Origin: Adiantum capillus-veneris
Lineage: Eukaryota > Streptophyta > Polypodiopsida > Polypodiales > Pteridaceae
Direction of reading: 5' to 3'
Length of the DNA stretch: 64,000 bases
Assembly: GCA_014529385.2 (NCBI GenBank)
Contig: CM043944.1
Coordinates: forward strand, 78,509,884-78,573,883
Made by a program: the position numbers and the translations under genes. The notes below the pieces were generated by a model. That model did not search any database and had not been told where the DNA came from. It saw only the letters and a list, made by a program, of their open reading frames with translations. This document shows, piece after piece, positions 45,154 through 55,398 of the stretch (its first letter is position 1; every line of letters begins with the position of its first letter).

Positions 45154-46634
45154 ATATGATTGGTATGCAAGCAATGAGCAAATAAAGAAAAACTAAATAA
45201 ATTTTACTTAGCTATAAGGTCAATGATGATGCCTAGTCCACATATACAATACCAAAGTAAGGTTGAAAATCGGCTATCGGTTGAGCAATTTGGTATGCAA
45301 AAGAATTGAATTTTTGTTTGCATTCGAACTTCCTTGTCCTAGTAGTAGATGGCAATCGGTAATATGATTGTGAAATTGGGACAAGTTAATCACCACTATT
45401 GTCCCTTGGTTTTTGCAATGAGCTTGCAACAGTTACCAACGGTAGAATATTCAAAGGTATGAGGGATTTTTTTGGCAAAGTTTACGACAAGTGAGTTAGA
45501 GTCTTCTAGATTTAGTTATGTGAGTTTGATTCCAGGGTGAGATTCTTGTAAATTATAGACAAAGTTCTTGAATGAAGCCTCATCATAAATAAGTATAGAA
45601 GTTTATAGTCATTGAGAGGGTTTTGAGAGTTATTGGAAATAAACTATACTCGCTCTCTGTTTTTGTTGGTGGCATTGGTAGAGAGAATGTAATTTTATGG
45701 AGCTTCAAAGGGGGGTGAATTTATCTTTAATTATAATGTTCCTTGAGGTTTATTGGGCAGCCGATCAATGGTTAATTAAGGGCCACTCCTTTTCAAAGGA
45801 GTGTGTAATGAAAAGGAAGGCAGCAAGAAATATAGCAGGAGGCAATGCACGAAGAGAAAGGTGTTGAGGGCGACTTGCAGAGCTATTTTCAGACCACAAG
45901 CAAGACGAGGGAAACGCCCAATGGTGCAAGGTGACCAAGCTAAGCTCCAATTGATGCAATTTTTGTTTAGGTTGATTGTTGACACTTCTTGTGTGCAAGA
46001 GTTGATTCCCATGGCCTTTGTCAAGTGATCTTCGATAAATTTTTCTTCCCTTCTTGTGATGTAACCCTAACTTCTCATTGATGCTTGGTTATCCACCGAA
46101 AACTCTCTTTCGCCTACGAGGCTTGAATCTCCTTTTACTTTGGAATATCTTAAAGTTGAGTTTGGTTTTGTTGAATAAGGCTAGGTTAGAAAGCTCCGGT
46201 CTTCTTCGTGTCATTAAAATTTTCTTTCAAAATCTCTTGATAGTGCCTCCATTACCTTGCCCCCAGGTGCCTGCTTCTTTGTGAACCTCTTCAGAAGCCT
46301 TCTTCTCTACTTTCCTCCTCTTAAGACAAAGCCAATTCTTCCATAATTATCTCTTTCAAAGTCCTCCGATATCGAATCAAAATCTCCACTTAACCCGTTC
46401 TTCAAAAGCTCTTTCTTCTTGTTTCCTTGCATGTCCATCTTCACAAATCCACAAAATTTAGCAAGTTGTTTTGAATTGAGTGTTTTCATATCTTTTGTGA
46501 TTGTTGATAAGAAGAATTTGCTGGAAAATATTCCAATTATATGTAAGTTGAACTTCAAATTTGAATTCCACTATTACCAATTGAAAATTCCTCTTCAAGA
46601 ATTGAAATCAAGTTGTCAATTGTCGTGAACCTTT
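45153..46634. other. Probable leader of the fourth gypsy lineage; no gene recognised
   Basis: It lies between the gag start (about 45080, minus strand) and a primer-like site at 46635. Open frames are short with no domain. A leader of this size is plausible for a plant gypsy element. Confidence 0.4.
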
Positions 46635-46646
46635 GCTTTGATACCA
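46635..46646 (-). other. Primer-binding-like site
   Basis: Minus strand TGGTATCAAAGC, one mismatch from the initiator-Met complement. Confidence 0.65.
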
Positions 46647-46650
46647 CTAT

Positions 46651-46689
46651 TGGGTGATCGAGAGAACGGATGCTAAAATTATTCCACTT

Positions 46690-46722
<33 letters not shown>

Positions 46723-46775
46723 CAAACCTCTCACCATCTCTCCCTTAACCAAGTACACACGAATAGACAAGGACA

Positions 46776-46849
<74 letters not shown>

Positions 46850-46990
46850 GCACGCAAGAGAATAGATATGATGGGGATAGCCTATAAGAGAGAAAGATGG
46901 AGACACAATTTTGCACATAGCATAGCTTAAGAGAATAGAGAGAGGAATCTTGCAAGAGAATGGCCTAAAATTGTAGCCCCCAAAATGTAC
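46651..46990 (-). repeat. Possible LTR with two (CT)n(CA)n tracts
   Basis: It follows the primer-like site and would end GATCACCCA on the minus strand. Compound microsatellites at 46691-46721 and 46779-46850 both run CT then CA. The right end is a guess from a purine-rich stretch (TTTTGGGGGC, minus strand) near 46980. No partner LTR is available. Confidence 0.35.
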
Positions 46991-47679
46991 TACACCTCTT
47001 ATGGAGTTATTTGATTTTATTATTGACTTCTTTGGTGCCAAAAATTTAAGGTTCCCATTTACACTTTAGTTCATGTGTTGTACCTATCACTTATTGCATG
47101 ACCCTTCGTAGGGTGGGTTCTCACTACATATGTACAATGGAGCCATATCCGTTTATTGAAAAAATAACTACAACACTATGTAAAAATAAATGGTTGAGGA
47201 GTATTAATTTATTTTTGGTGCGTTCTCCTCAATTCCCAGAGTTCCAATCCACATGACATCCACTCACTATTAGTGAACATAGAATATAGCACAGTAATTA
47301 ACCATTACATGCTAGCTATCCCAATTGAAATACTAAGCACATACAATAGTAGGTTGCCCAATCTCGGAACATATGCACATGGTTTGCAGTCATGTTTTGA
47401 TTACATTTTGGCACTCAATGGTCACTTTTCCATAGTGTTTTTTGGCATTGCATCGCGAGAGAGTTTAGCCCTTGTTGGCTTGAGTTTAACTCGCTAGATT
47501 GTGCCTTGCTTCACATATATGCGGCACTCTCTTCAGGAGGGAGATTGGTGGATTGCCATTGTATCAAACATTGTGGAGCCATTTTGGTGTTCTACTCATT
47601 GCCATTGAGTAGTGTTTACCAGTTTATGGTTTTGAGTCCTCTTTCAAAGACTTTTTTGGTCAAGGTTTACTCCCTTTTT

Positions 47680-48330
47680 TTTTGTAGTGGTCGAGATCAT
47701 CTCCCACTTTGGCATCTTGCATGCAATTTTGTATGGTTGTGATTTGCATTGAGGTATTGCTCATTTTGTAGGGGAGACTCTAACCAATTTTCCCTAGATT
47801 TCTTGCCATAGTTTTGGCTTGATTGCCATCCACTCTCTTGGTACATTGTGATTCCCTCTTGTTGTGGTCAACTTTACTCCCACATTGATAGGCATCCAGT
47901 TGTTTTTGTTTATGGATAGGTATTCACGTACCGACACTCATAGAAGTGCATATGAGATGTATGCTTGTGTGTCTATGAGTTACATGTAGCCAGACTTTAG
48001 CTTTGATAGTGGTTGAGTCATTCTCCCACTCGCTCTAGAGGTTCTAGCACAGGTTCTAGGTACATTTGGCAGCTGAGACTTGCATCAATGTGACTATTGC
48101 AAAGCACAGTGTGGTTACACTATTGTGGGAGATTTTATGGGTTGATGTGCTTGAGCACTATGAGTGCTTGTGAGCTCTTTTGAGAGCAGTTTCTCCTTGC
48201 ACTTCTCTTTCGGCATTGGTTTGTGTACATCACCCTTGTACATATTGTAGAGCCATACCTCTTGTTTACCCCACTTTAACATTGTTTTGGTGATAGTGGT
48301 CAAGTTGATCTCCCACTTTGACATTCATTT
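47680..48330 (+). repeat. Degenerate repeats around a CTCCCACTTTG core
   Basis: Variants of GTGGTCAAGTTGATCTCCCA with CTTTGACAT occur at about 47685, 47865, 48008 and 48298, unevenly spaced. They lie in the part of X copy 2 that has no counterpart in copy 1. Confidence 0.5.
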
Positions 48331-49045
48331 ACGGTAGCTGATATGTGTGATAGTTTTGAGTCCACGGCAACTACTCATGTGAGACAATGGTCTCATTTGT
48401 ATTGACGCTTGAGATATTGGCAGTGTGGTCAAACAGGCACATTAGATGTTGTTGTTTCAAATGCATGAGGCAATAGAGGAGATGTATGTGAAATGAAAAT
48501 ACGGCTTTGACACATGTTAGAGAAGCAGTTATAGTGGTCGTATGTGCCAGTGACAAAAATGTCATGCTTGCCTAAAGTATTTGTCTTGCAGATATGTCTA
48601 TAGATAGCCCAGTTTCTCCACATTGGTTACTAGATGGATACTAATTTCCATATCACACCGTGACGTGAGCGGTTTTGTAGCTTTCCTAGTGGGAGACTTG
48701 ATTGTGTGCGACTCCTTGATAGTTCAACATGTGGCGTAGAGAATGCATGAGACGTATGTTTTTCATTGCCTAGCGATGCATCATACATACTTCATCATGT
48801 GCGAAACGTTCCTCAGGTAAGATAGAGTTTGATCTTAGTGAGATAGTTAAGAGATAGTGGATGTCATGTGCTACTTAGAGATCAGTTCCAAGTGCATTGC
48901 TTTGCTAGTCATTGTGAGAGGTGCTTGGAGTGGCTTGGTCTACCCTACGCATGTATCTGAGGTATGAGATGGCATAGTCTCGATTGTATTGCAAGCATGT
49001 CAACGAGAGACGAGACAAGTCTCTTTGTTGAATCTCTAGAGTGTT

Positions 49046-49620
49046 GTGCATGACATGTTTGTAGATGCACAATTAGAGCGGCCATACTCTAGCAAGACAT
49101 ACCGGATTGATCCTCTTAGGACATTGATGCAACCTACCATGGAGATGAGCGATATGGAGTTTTTTGACATGCTCATGATAAAGGCTGATATGGTGATGCC
49201 TAGACATGTGGATATAGTCCCTATGGACAGTGAGGGAGTGATGACTACTTTAAAGTTGAGATTGATGTGTCCATGCATGACTAGTTCTAGTGGTGATGCA
49301 ATGAGCGTTGAAATACCTGCTACAAATAGATTGGCAGAGGTCACTGCCAATGAGCGTTGAGATACCTGCGACAATAGATTGGCAGAGGTCACTACTACAA
49401 ATAGATTGGCAGAGGTCACTGCATTTGACATTGATGTGACTGCCACGGATATGCTAGTAGAGAGTACAAGTTTGTCATCTGCCTTCAAGACTCTCATGTA
49501 CAACCTCTTAGTGTCGAGACCCAGTATAGCAGCTACAATGGGAGTATTTATAGTTATTAGTCATGTGATGACTTGACACTAGCATGATGCATCATGGAGA
49601 AATGAAGGTCATTAACAAGA
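49046..49620 (+). pseudogene. Conserved unknown ORF of X, copy 2
   Basis: Open pieces at 49046-49360 and 49379-49576, then a frameshift. The C-terminal part reads LSSAFKTLMYNLLVSRPSIA followed by ATMGVFIVISHVMT. After the shift comes MHHGEMKVINKI. It aligns with copy 1: SAF, LMY, L, RP, IAA and G-F in the same spacing, then VHEGDMQVLRT. Upstream, IVPMDSEGVM and a repeated NRLAEVT unit have weaker or no counterpart. The gene is broken by stops near 49360 and 49577. Confidence 0.6.
49308..49425 (+). repeat. Short tandem repeats inside the X ORF
   Basis: AGATTGGCAGAGGTCACT occurs three times (about 49327, 49376 and 49403), with GAGCGTTGARATACCTGC occurring twice. This encodes repeated NRLAEVT. 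Confidence 0.85.
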
Positions 49621-49904
49621 TACCTGGAAGGTATGCATGTTGATTCTAGCAAGGATATACGCTTTTGCACATTGCTAGACCCTATATGGCAACATGGTTT
49701 GACTTTGGGAGAGCCAAAGGCCATAGGTTGAGACAAAATTCCTCCCTATCCATCATGTTCATAGTACTAGATCCTATAGTAGTACTACTTATTGGCACAT
49801 TTTCTTTTAAGTGGCAGGGTAAAGGCGGCATGTGCCTTGCCTCACAATGGACGTCAAATGTTTTCCGCTCACTAACCTCACTGACCCACTCACTTATTCT
49901 TTAC

Positions 49905-50469
49905 ATACATAAAGTAATAAGGAGTGAGTGATGATTGCACTTTGCTCCACCCACTCTTGTGTGCTCTATTTTCTGTGCTCCACCTCCTCGCACACATGCA
50001 TGCTTCATCGTGCCACCACAAGGCCACCCCCTCGCATAGAGCTCCATGTGCCCATGCAAAGATGCAACATCGAAACACAAAGGACTAATGTTGTAAAGCA
50101 AGAAACCACCAACCAGTAGTCGACACATGAACCAAAAGCCATAAATGAGTAGCAACAGGCTATCATGTGAGCCAAGCCTGACATTGCACTCGGTGTTACC
50201 ACTAAGCAAATCTGCCCCTGCCATGAGCAAGGAATCCCACCATTGTGGCAACACCATCGAAACCAGTATGTCATGATTACTTCTCTCCAAGAAGAGGAAT
50301 GAGGAACAACCACCTCCACATGCCAAAAAGAGGCAGGTTGAGCAGAGGAGACAGTAGAACCCTAAACCCATAGCCTACCCACTCGCCAGTGAAGGAAGCT
50401 TGGCAAGATTCCTACCCATCACCCCTCCTATGACCCAACTACTCACAAGGAGGCCTACGCTCGCAGGGA
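49905..50469. other. Stretch without a recognised gene
   Basis: The first part may be the rest of the X copy 2 LTR (it holds CCACCCACTCTTGTGTG, loosely like the X LTR). The remainder shows nothing I can assign. The 156-codon minus-strand frame at 49901-50371 has no recognisable domain. Confidence 0.4.
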
Positions 50470-50472
50470 TTT

Positions 50473-50503
<31 letters not shown>

Positions 50504-50511
50504 CGGGGGGG
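50470..50511 (+). repeat. T13/G-tract homopolymer pair
   Basis: A run of T (50470-50482), then G (50483-50503), one C, and G to 50511. Confidence 0.95.
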
Positions 50512-51179
50512 ACAAAACTCCCGACACCTCAAACCCTAAGAAACCCTATTTGTCTGGGTTGAGGGATTCTGTTATCTTCGTATTTTCTCTTATTATCTTC
50601 ATATTTTCTCTTATAGGGAGTGCTTGGGAAGAGCATGTCTCAACTTGAAGCATTACGATGAAGAAACCCAAAAACACTACATTAGAGCCAATAATAATGC
50701 CTCTTCAAAATTGTTGAAAAATAGAATAATTATTTAGAAAGCTATCGTTAAAACATTGAAATCTCCTTTGTGGAAAAACCTTGAAGGCAAGTATTATTTT
50801 CTCTACATTAATTTTCGAGACAAACTGACTAAACAACTGGGATCTAGTGCTCACATATCTTGGTTTGTAGCAATGGTGTGCATGAATTAGTAAGAACATC
50901 GGTCGAGTCTTGCATATCGGTCGAGTCTTGCATCCATGTATGTGAAAAGGGTATGACAGTCAAAACTTAGAGATTCCATAGATGTTTAGGCAGATTTAGA
51001 TTTTTTTAGATTTTTTTGAAGGGTGTCTCAGATTTGTAGGTTAATCTAGATTTTTTACAATTTTTTTAAGGGTATCTCAGATTTTTCTTCTTTGAAAATG
51101 GTCAAAATATCCGAAAATTGGTAAAATGCCCATCAAAAAGTAACCGTGGATGGAATGGATGAATAGGTTTAGGTATGGG

Positions 51180-51325
51180 AGCGTCAAGGGGAGTTGACCT
51201 AGTGGTAAAGGTGAGGGGCTCTAAGTGCACCTACTATGGTTCAACCCCTGAGACATGTGGGTGTGGGTGAGTGGGTGCAATCCCGTAAAACTAGTCGAAG
51301 CTTCGAATGGCTTTTTTTATTTTAA
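51180..51325 (+). mobile_element. tRNA-like SINE head, copy 1
   Basis: GTTGACCTAGTGGTAAAGG resembles a pol III box A region, and GGTTCAACCCC about 50 bases later resembles box B. A T/A-rich tail (TTTTTTTATTTTAAAAAAAA) follows near 51310. The block before it (AAATGCCCATCAAAAAGTAAC) recurs before the second head at about 51828. A full tRNA cloverleaf is not apparent. Confidence 0.5.
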
Positions 51326-51697
51326 AAAAAACTGTAGGTATGGGAATATAGGTGCACATGGCACGTGCATGACTGAAAGGCATCTCATGTGCTGGAAGTT
51401 GTGACCTTTCTAAGGGAAGTGGGGGTAGAAATGCGAGACTCTGATCTCTGGTGGAGCAAGTAATTACTACTAACTTTCAAAAGAATCTTAGACTACACTT
51501 ACCTACAGACATTATCTTTTGACATAGCCAGTTGGTGAATGGTTAGGTGCTCCTTTGTTGTCCGTGAAAATTTTATTGCAATAATATAGGCCTAGAATTT
51601 GGACTTATTTATCTCCTTATTGAAGTTATTGCCATCAGGGGTTGATTTTGCTCGCCCCTAGCTTGGAATAAAAATTTAGAGACCTCACAAATTGTGC

Positions 51698-51698
<1 letters not shown>

Positions 51699-51742
<44 letters not shown>

Positions 51743-52026
51743 GGTTCTTTGTAGTTTTTCAGGTATTTAAGTGTATTTTTTGAAGGGTAACTCAAACTTT
51801 CTAAACCCTAAACCCCAAAATAGGTAAAATGCCTATCAAAAAGCGACTCTAATTGTCATGTACTGTTAGCGAGGGAGTGATAGTAGCTAGGCGAGTAAGT
51901 TGTGTGTGTGAAATGCTTCAGGGAGAGGGTTCAAGCCTTAGTCCTATTGAGTTTCGGTCCATGTTGTGTTGAGGGCGCCCCCCCCCCCTCCCCCCCCCCC
52001 CCCCCCCCCAAAAAAAAAAAAAAAAA
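51699..52026. repeat. Foldback of homopolymer arms: T10G33 ... C32A17
   Basis: T (51699-51708) then 33 G (51709-51741) is matched about 235 bases later by C (51978-52009, with one T at 51989) then A (52010-52026). The right arm is the reverse complement of the left. Between them lies a second tRNA-like head (about 51870-51945), with GCTAGGCGAGTAAG and GGTTCAAGCC boxes. Confidence 0.85.
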
Positions 52027-52351
52027 CACACGCAAAAAAAGAACAAAAATAGATAAATAAAAGAATATTAATAAATAATAGCTTCAATATAACACTAATT
52101 TACTACGGTCAACCTAAAGCAAAAACCTGAGCTTTTTGCTAATTTCTAAGAAAGAAAACTTCAAGGTTGCACCACCTACTGCTTACTTAAAAAGGTACAC
52201 TTGCATTTGCACATGGATAGAGTAGTTGGAAGCTTGATGATTGAGACATGCTTCATAACCTAAAGTAAGGATTGAAGGAATGTTATGAAACAAAGGGTCG
52301 TTGGCAAGATGGAACCCCTTCCCATTGCCACATGCTAAGATCCTTTTGCCA

Positions 52352-52360
52352 TTCCTATAT
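52352..52360 (+). promoter_or_regulatory. Possible TATA box of the phytocyanin gene
   Basis: CCTATATTAA about 75 bases upstream of the first in-frame ATG and about 135 upstream of the chosen start. It is weak evidence, by position and composition only. Confidence 0.35.
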
Positions 52361-52489
52361 TAACACAACCAATCATTTAACTCGTATTGCACGCACTCAC
52401 TTTCTTTGTTGTTGTTGCTGCTTCCAAGCATGGCTCCCATGCGGAGCTATACAACCCCTAGAGGCTCTTGCCTCCTCTCACAAGAAAGC

Positions 52490-52822
52490 ATGGCTCTTCT
52501 TCTCCTTGTTTTCTTTGCAAGCGCATGTGAGCTTGCTATGGGAGCTCAATACACCGTTGGGGACACTGGATGGGGCTTAGGCAATGACTTCGCAGGCTGG
52601 GCTTCCCAATTCAAATTTTATGTGGGCGACGATCTTTGTAAGTGCTCTTCTCCTCTCTTTGTTGTGCATGGTCTCACAAAGTTGGCTCCTTTACAATCCA
52701 TTTGCCTCTAGGCTACACTCCTATGGGCAGCCTCTTTTTTACTTCCTGAAACACAAACCACTTCTCTTTCTTGACCATCCCACATGTGTACAATGTACAT
52801 GTACACAAACACAACCACACAT

Positions 52823-52895
<73 letters not shown>

Positions 52896-53351
52896 AAACA
52901 ATCTTTTTTTGTTTTTGCAATACTCACATAAAGTGAGTTAGATTATATTAAAAAAGCAAAAAATCATCATACACATACCATGCACAGACCATGCCTTGGC
53001 ATCACAACATGACATACTAAACTACATCATCCCGGGAGCTTTTACAGGGAGCTCCCAAACCCGGATACATGAACAACCACAACCACACACACAACAATCT
53101 TAAGGAAATGGATCTAGGAGTGTGTCGCATGTGTCGATTTTTGGATGCTTATCAATGGGAATCGCTTTACAAGTATATGAAACACCAAAGCACAACATAA
53201 TTACTTGGTTAAACCCACCATTAGCTATTCTTTTATGCATTACTTTGTGAGATAGCATTGTTAATTTTATGATAGTGTTTAAACATAACATGTAGAGACC
53301 TACAAGCCTTCCCTATTATCTATCAGCATGTGAGGTGTTGTTTCTATGTGT

Positions 53352-53403
<52 letters not shown>

Positions 53404-53444
53404 GGAAGAAGAAGAAGAGAGTTTTAACGTTGTAGGAAACTATC

Positions 53445-53503
<59 letters not shown>

Positions 53504-54130
53504 ACAACAAGATGAAAATCAATCTGATCATCATGTAATTAATTCTAATTAATATATGCCTCTCTCGCTTCAATTGCAGATTTTTCTTATCCTGCTGGGC
53601 AACATAGTGTTTTACTTGTAACTGAGGAGGATTACAAAGATTGCAATATAGAAAGACCATTCACATCTGATGATGGAATGGGGGACATGCTTATAACATT
53701 GGTGGATGCCCAAACCTACTATTTTATATGTGGGGTCCCTGGCCATTGTGAGCAAGGCTTGCGATTAAAGATTGAGGTTGAGAATGAAACACCTTCAACA
53801 AGTAAAGAGCCACCACCCCCTGATGCGACAGTACATGATCCACCACCTCCTGATGTTGAAACACATGAGCCACCACCCCCTGATGTTGAAACACATGAGC
53901 CACCGCCTCCTGTTGTTGAAGAACATGATCCACCACCTCCTCATGCACCAGAAGAAGAACGAAGCCCACCACCGCCTGAAGCAAAAGCGGATGATTCAAA
54001 ATCAAGTCCACCTTATTATAGCCAGTATAACACCTTCCATCGTAACTCATCACCACAACTTTCTATTGGCACCCTAACCTATGTGGCAACAATGTTCTTA
54101 TCCCTAGCATGCACACTCTCCTTGGTTTAG
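52490..54130 (+). CDS. Phytocyanin (plastocyanin-like, proline-rich, GPI-type), two exons
   Basis: Exons 52490-52637 and 53580-54130, joined across a GTAAGT...TTGCAG intron of 942 bp. A start at 52490 (MALLLLVFFASACELAMG) gives a clean signal peptide and 232 residues; an in-frame ATG at 52430 would add 20. The cupredoxin domain follows: YTVGDTGWG, FKFYVGDDLYFSYPAGQHSV across the splice, EEDYKDC, then YYFICGVPGHCEQGL. His (QHSV), Cys (FIC) and His (GHC) copper ligands are present, but the axial Met/Gln position reads Leu. The two other cysteines suit the domain disulfide. Next is a Pro-rich tail of PPPPD-type decapeptides and a hydrophobic C-terminus (YVATMFLSLACTLSLV), typical of GPI anchoring. 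It is likely a cell-surface/apoplastic protein. It is the only gene here with an intact frame and good family fit. Confidence 0.9.
52638..53579 (+). other. Intron of the phytocyanin gene
   Basis: GT...AG intron, 942 bp, at the position usual for the single phytocyanin intron. It contains three long microsatellites: (CT)n(CA)n at 52824-52896, (GA)n at 53353-53401 and (GA)n at 53447-53501. The last two are separated by GTTTTAACGTTGTAGGAAAC, which also occurs elsewhere. Confidence 0.88.
53815..53985 (+). repeat. Pro-rich decapeptide repeats in the phytocyanin tail
   Basis: A 30-bp unit encoding PPPPDVETHE-like decapeptides occurs about five times, two of them nearly identical. Such X-PPPP repeats are common in chimeric arabinogalactan/extensin-like tails. 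Confidence 0.85.
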
Positions 54131-54138
54131 GCTTGGAA

Positions 54139-54240
54139 ATTGAGCTCTCCCTAGTGTGTCGTGTCCAAAGCATGCCTTCTTTATAACAAAGTTGAGCTCT
54201 CCCTAGTGTTTCTTGCCCAAAGCATGCCTTTATTATTATA
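54139..54240 (+). repeat. Two-copy tandem repeat (about 52 bp) after the phytocyanin stop
   Basis: TTGAGCTCTCCCTAGTGT with CCAAAGCATGCCT occurs twice. It lies in the likely 3' UTR; an AATAAA-like signal follows near 54327. Confidence 0.85.
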
Positions 54241-54864
54241 AGGAGTCTTGAGAAAGCTCCTCTCATTGCCAACATGCCCTCCTAAGATGACAGGTTTAAA
54301 GAATACTAAACCTCTCTTAAGATTTGTAATAAAAGGTCAAGTTTGATTGTGTGTATAGTCATACTACTCCACCCCCAAAACAAAAGAGTTGTATTTGTAA
54401 TCATGCATTGAAGAGATAAAAGGAATGTTTCACGTTGACAATTTGTCTTTCGCGTTACAAGATTATGTATGCAAGTTATGAGTAGCTTCCTGTGTATGCT
54501 CTGTGTCACAAGTTGTGTGCACGAAGGAGCTCACAATAGAAGCCACTCGGGCCTGAGAAATTTTAGAGGTTTTTAAAAAATGAAAAAGAGGTAAATTGAC
54601 TATATTTGAAAGTTTTTACACTAAATTTCTCTCAAAAATGTAGGTTTGCTTACCTTCAGATTTAAAATTTAGAGGTAAATCTCAAGATTTGTAGGTGGCA
54701 TTACATCAAACCTAGGTTTCTTTAAGCAGCGGGACACATATTCGAGCTCAACAAGACAACAAGCACTCTCATCAAGCCTTACTCGGTACAATCTTTCTTC
54801 ATTAGAGGGAATCTAGGGAGATACCTCCCATGGATTTTAGGACAAAAAGGGGGGAGATACACGT

Positions 54865-55045
54865 GGAGAGAAGAAGAAGAGTATTTTAACGTCCTAGGAA
54901 ACTATCCCAATAGACCTTAAAGATCTATCCAACGAGAAGAGTTGAAATCAAGACGTGACAACATCGTAGGAAACTATCCCAAGAGACGTTAAAGATCTAT
55001 CTGACGAGGAGAGTTCAACTCAAGACGTGACATGGAAATGGCATA
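54865..55045 (+). repeat. Two-copy tandem repeat around TAGGAAACTATCCC
   Basis: A ~73-bp unit (TAGGAAACTATCCCAATAGA, AAAGATCTATC, AAGACGTGACA) occurs at about 54892 and 54966. Confidence 0.85.
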
Positions 55046-55064
55046 ACCAATCTACCATACTTGG

Positions 55065-55210
55065 GATAATGGAGAGATGGATTCGAGGGAAGTGACACGT
55101 TGGTGCTATAGGTAGAACCAAACATTCAAAAATCTAACATATATAATGGAGAGATGGATTCTAGGGAATTGATAAGTGGGTGCTATAGGTAGAACCAAAC
55201 ATTCAAAAAC
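55065..55210 (+). repeat. Two-copy tandem repeat, about 78 bp
   Basis: AATGGAGAGATGGATTC and GTGCTATAGGTAGAACCAAA occur twice in succession, with minor changes. Confidence 0.85.
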
Positions 55211-55326
55211 AAAATTAAAACTTTTATTTCAATTAAGTAAAAACGATAACAATGGCAACCGTCGCGTCGACGTGAGGACACAGAGATTAGAGCGACATGA
55301 GGTTCCTTCGGCCAACACCCCTCCCT

Positions 55327-55337
55327 CCCCCCCCCCC

Positions 55338-55396
<59 letters not shown>
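55327..55396 (+). repeat. Poly-C followed by (CT)n
   Basis: 22 C (55327-55348) run directly into about 24 CT units. Confidence 0.96.

Positions 55397-55398
<2 letters not shown>

Larger units (their letters stand above)
47380..49900 (+). mobile_element. Retroelement X, degraded copy 2
   Basis: Blocks shared with X copy 1 occur in the same order on the plus strand. The leader block (TGGATTGCCATTGTAT, GTGGAGCCATTTTGG, CATTGAGTAGTGTT) lies at about 47550-47625 and the ORF segment at about 49046-49620. The PPT/LTR junction (TTTAAGTGGCAGGG, then AGGCGGCATGTGCCTTGCC) lies at about 49806-49842. About 1.3 kb of extra sequence separates leader and ORF. No primer site or 5' LTR is seen, so the 5' end is missing and the start is approximate. 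Confidence 0.65.

Noticed and set aside
47273-47742. Plus-strand ORFs of 74 and 78 codons
   Set aside because: They overlap the X leader block that is non-coding in copy 1, and the frames do not match between copies.
49901-50371. 156-codon minus-strand ORF
   Set aside because: No domain, overlapping open frames of similar length on both strands, and Cys/Trp-rich composition unlike a plant gene. Treated as chance.
50880-50935. 19-bp direct duplication (CGGTCGAGTCTTGCAT)
   Set aside because: A short adjacent duplication with no further context; not enough to call an element.
51180-51270. Functional tRNA gene
   Set aside because: Box A- and B-like motifs are present but acceptor and anticodon stems do not pair convincingly, and an A/T-rich tail follows. 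A SINE head fits better. The same holds for 63060-63140.
54865-55210. Possible CRISPR-like arrays from successive direct repeats
   Set aside because: Only two copies each, no spacers of regular length, and the window is eukaryotic. They are simple tandem duplications.
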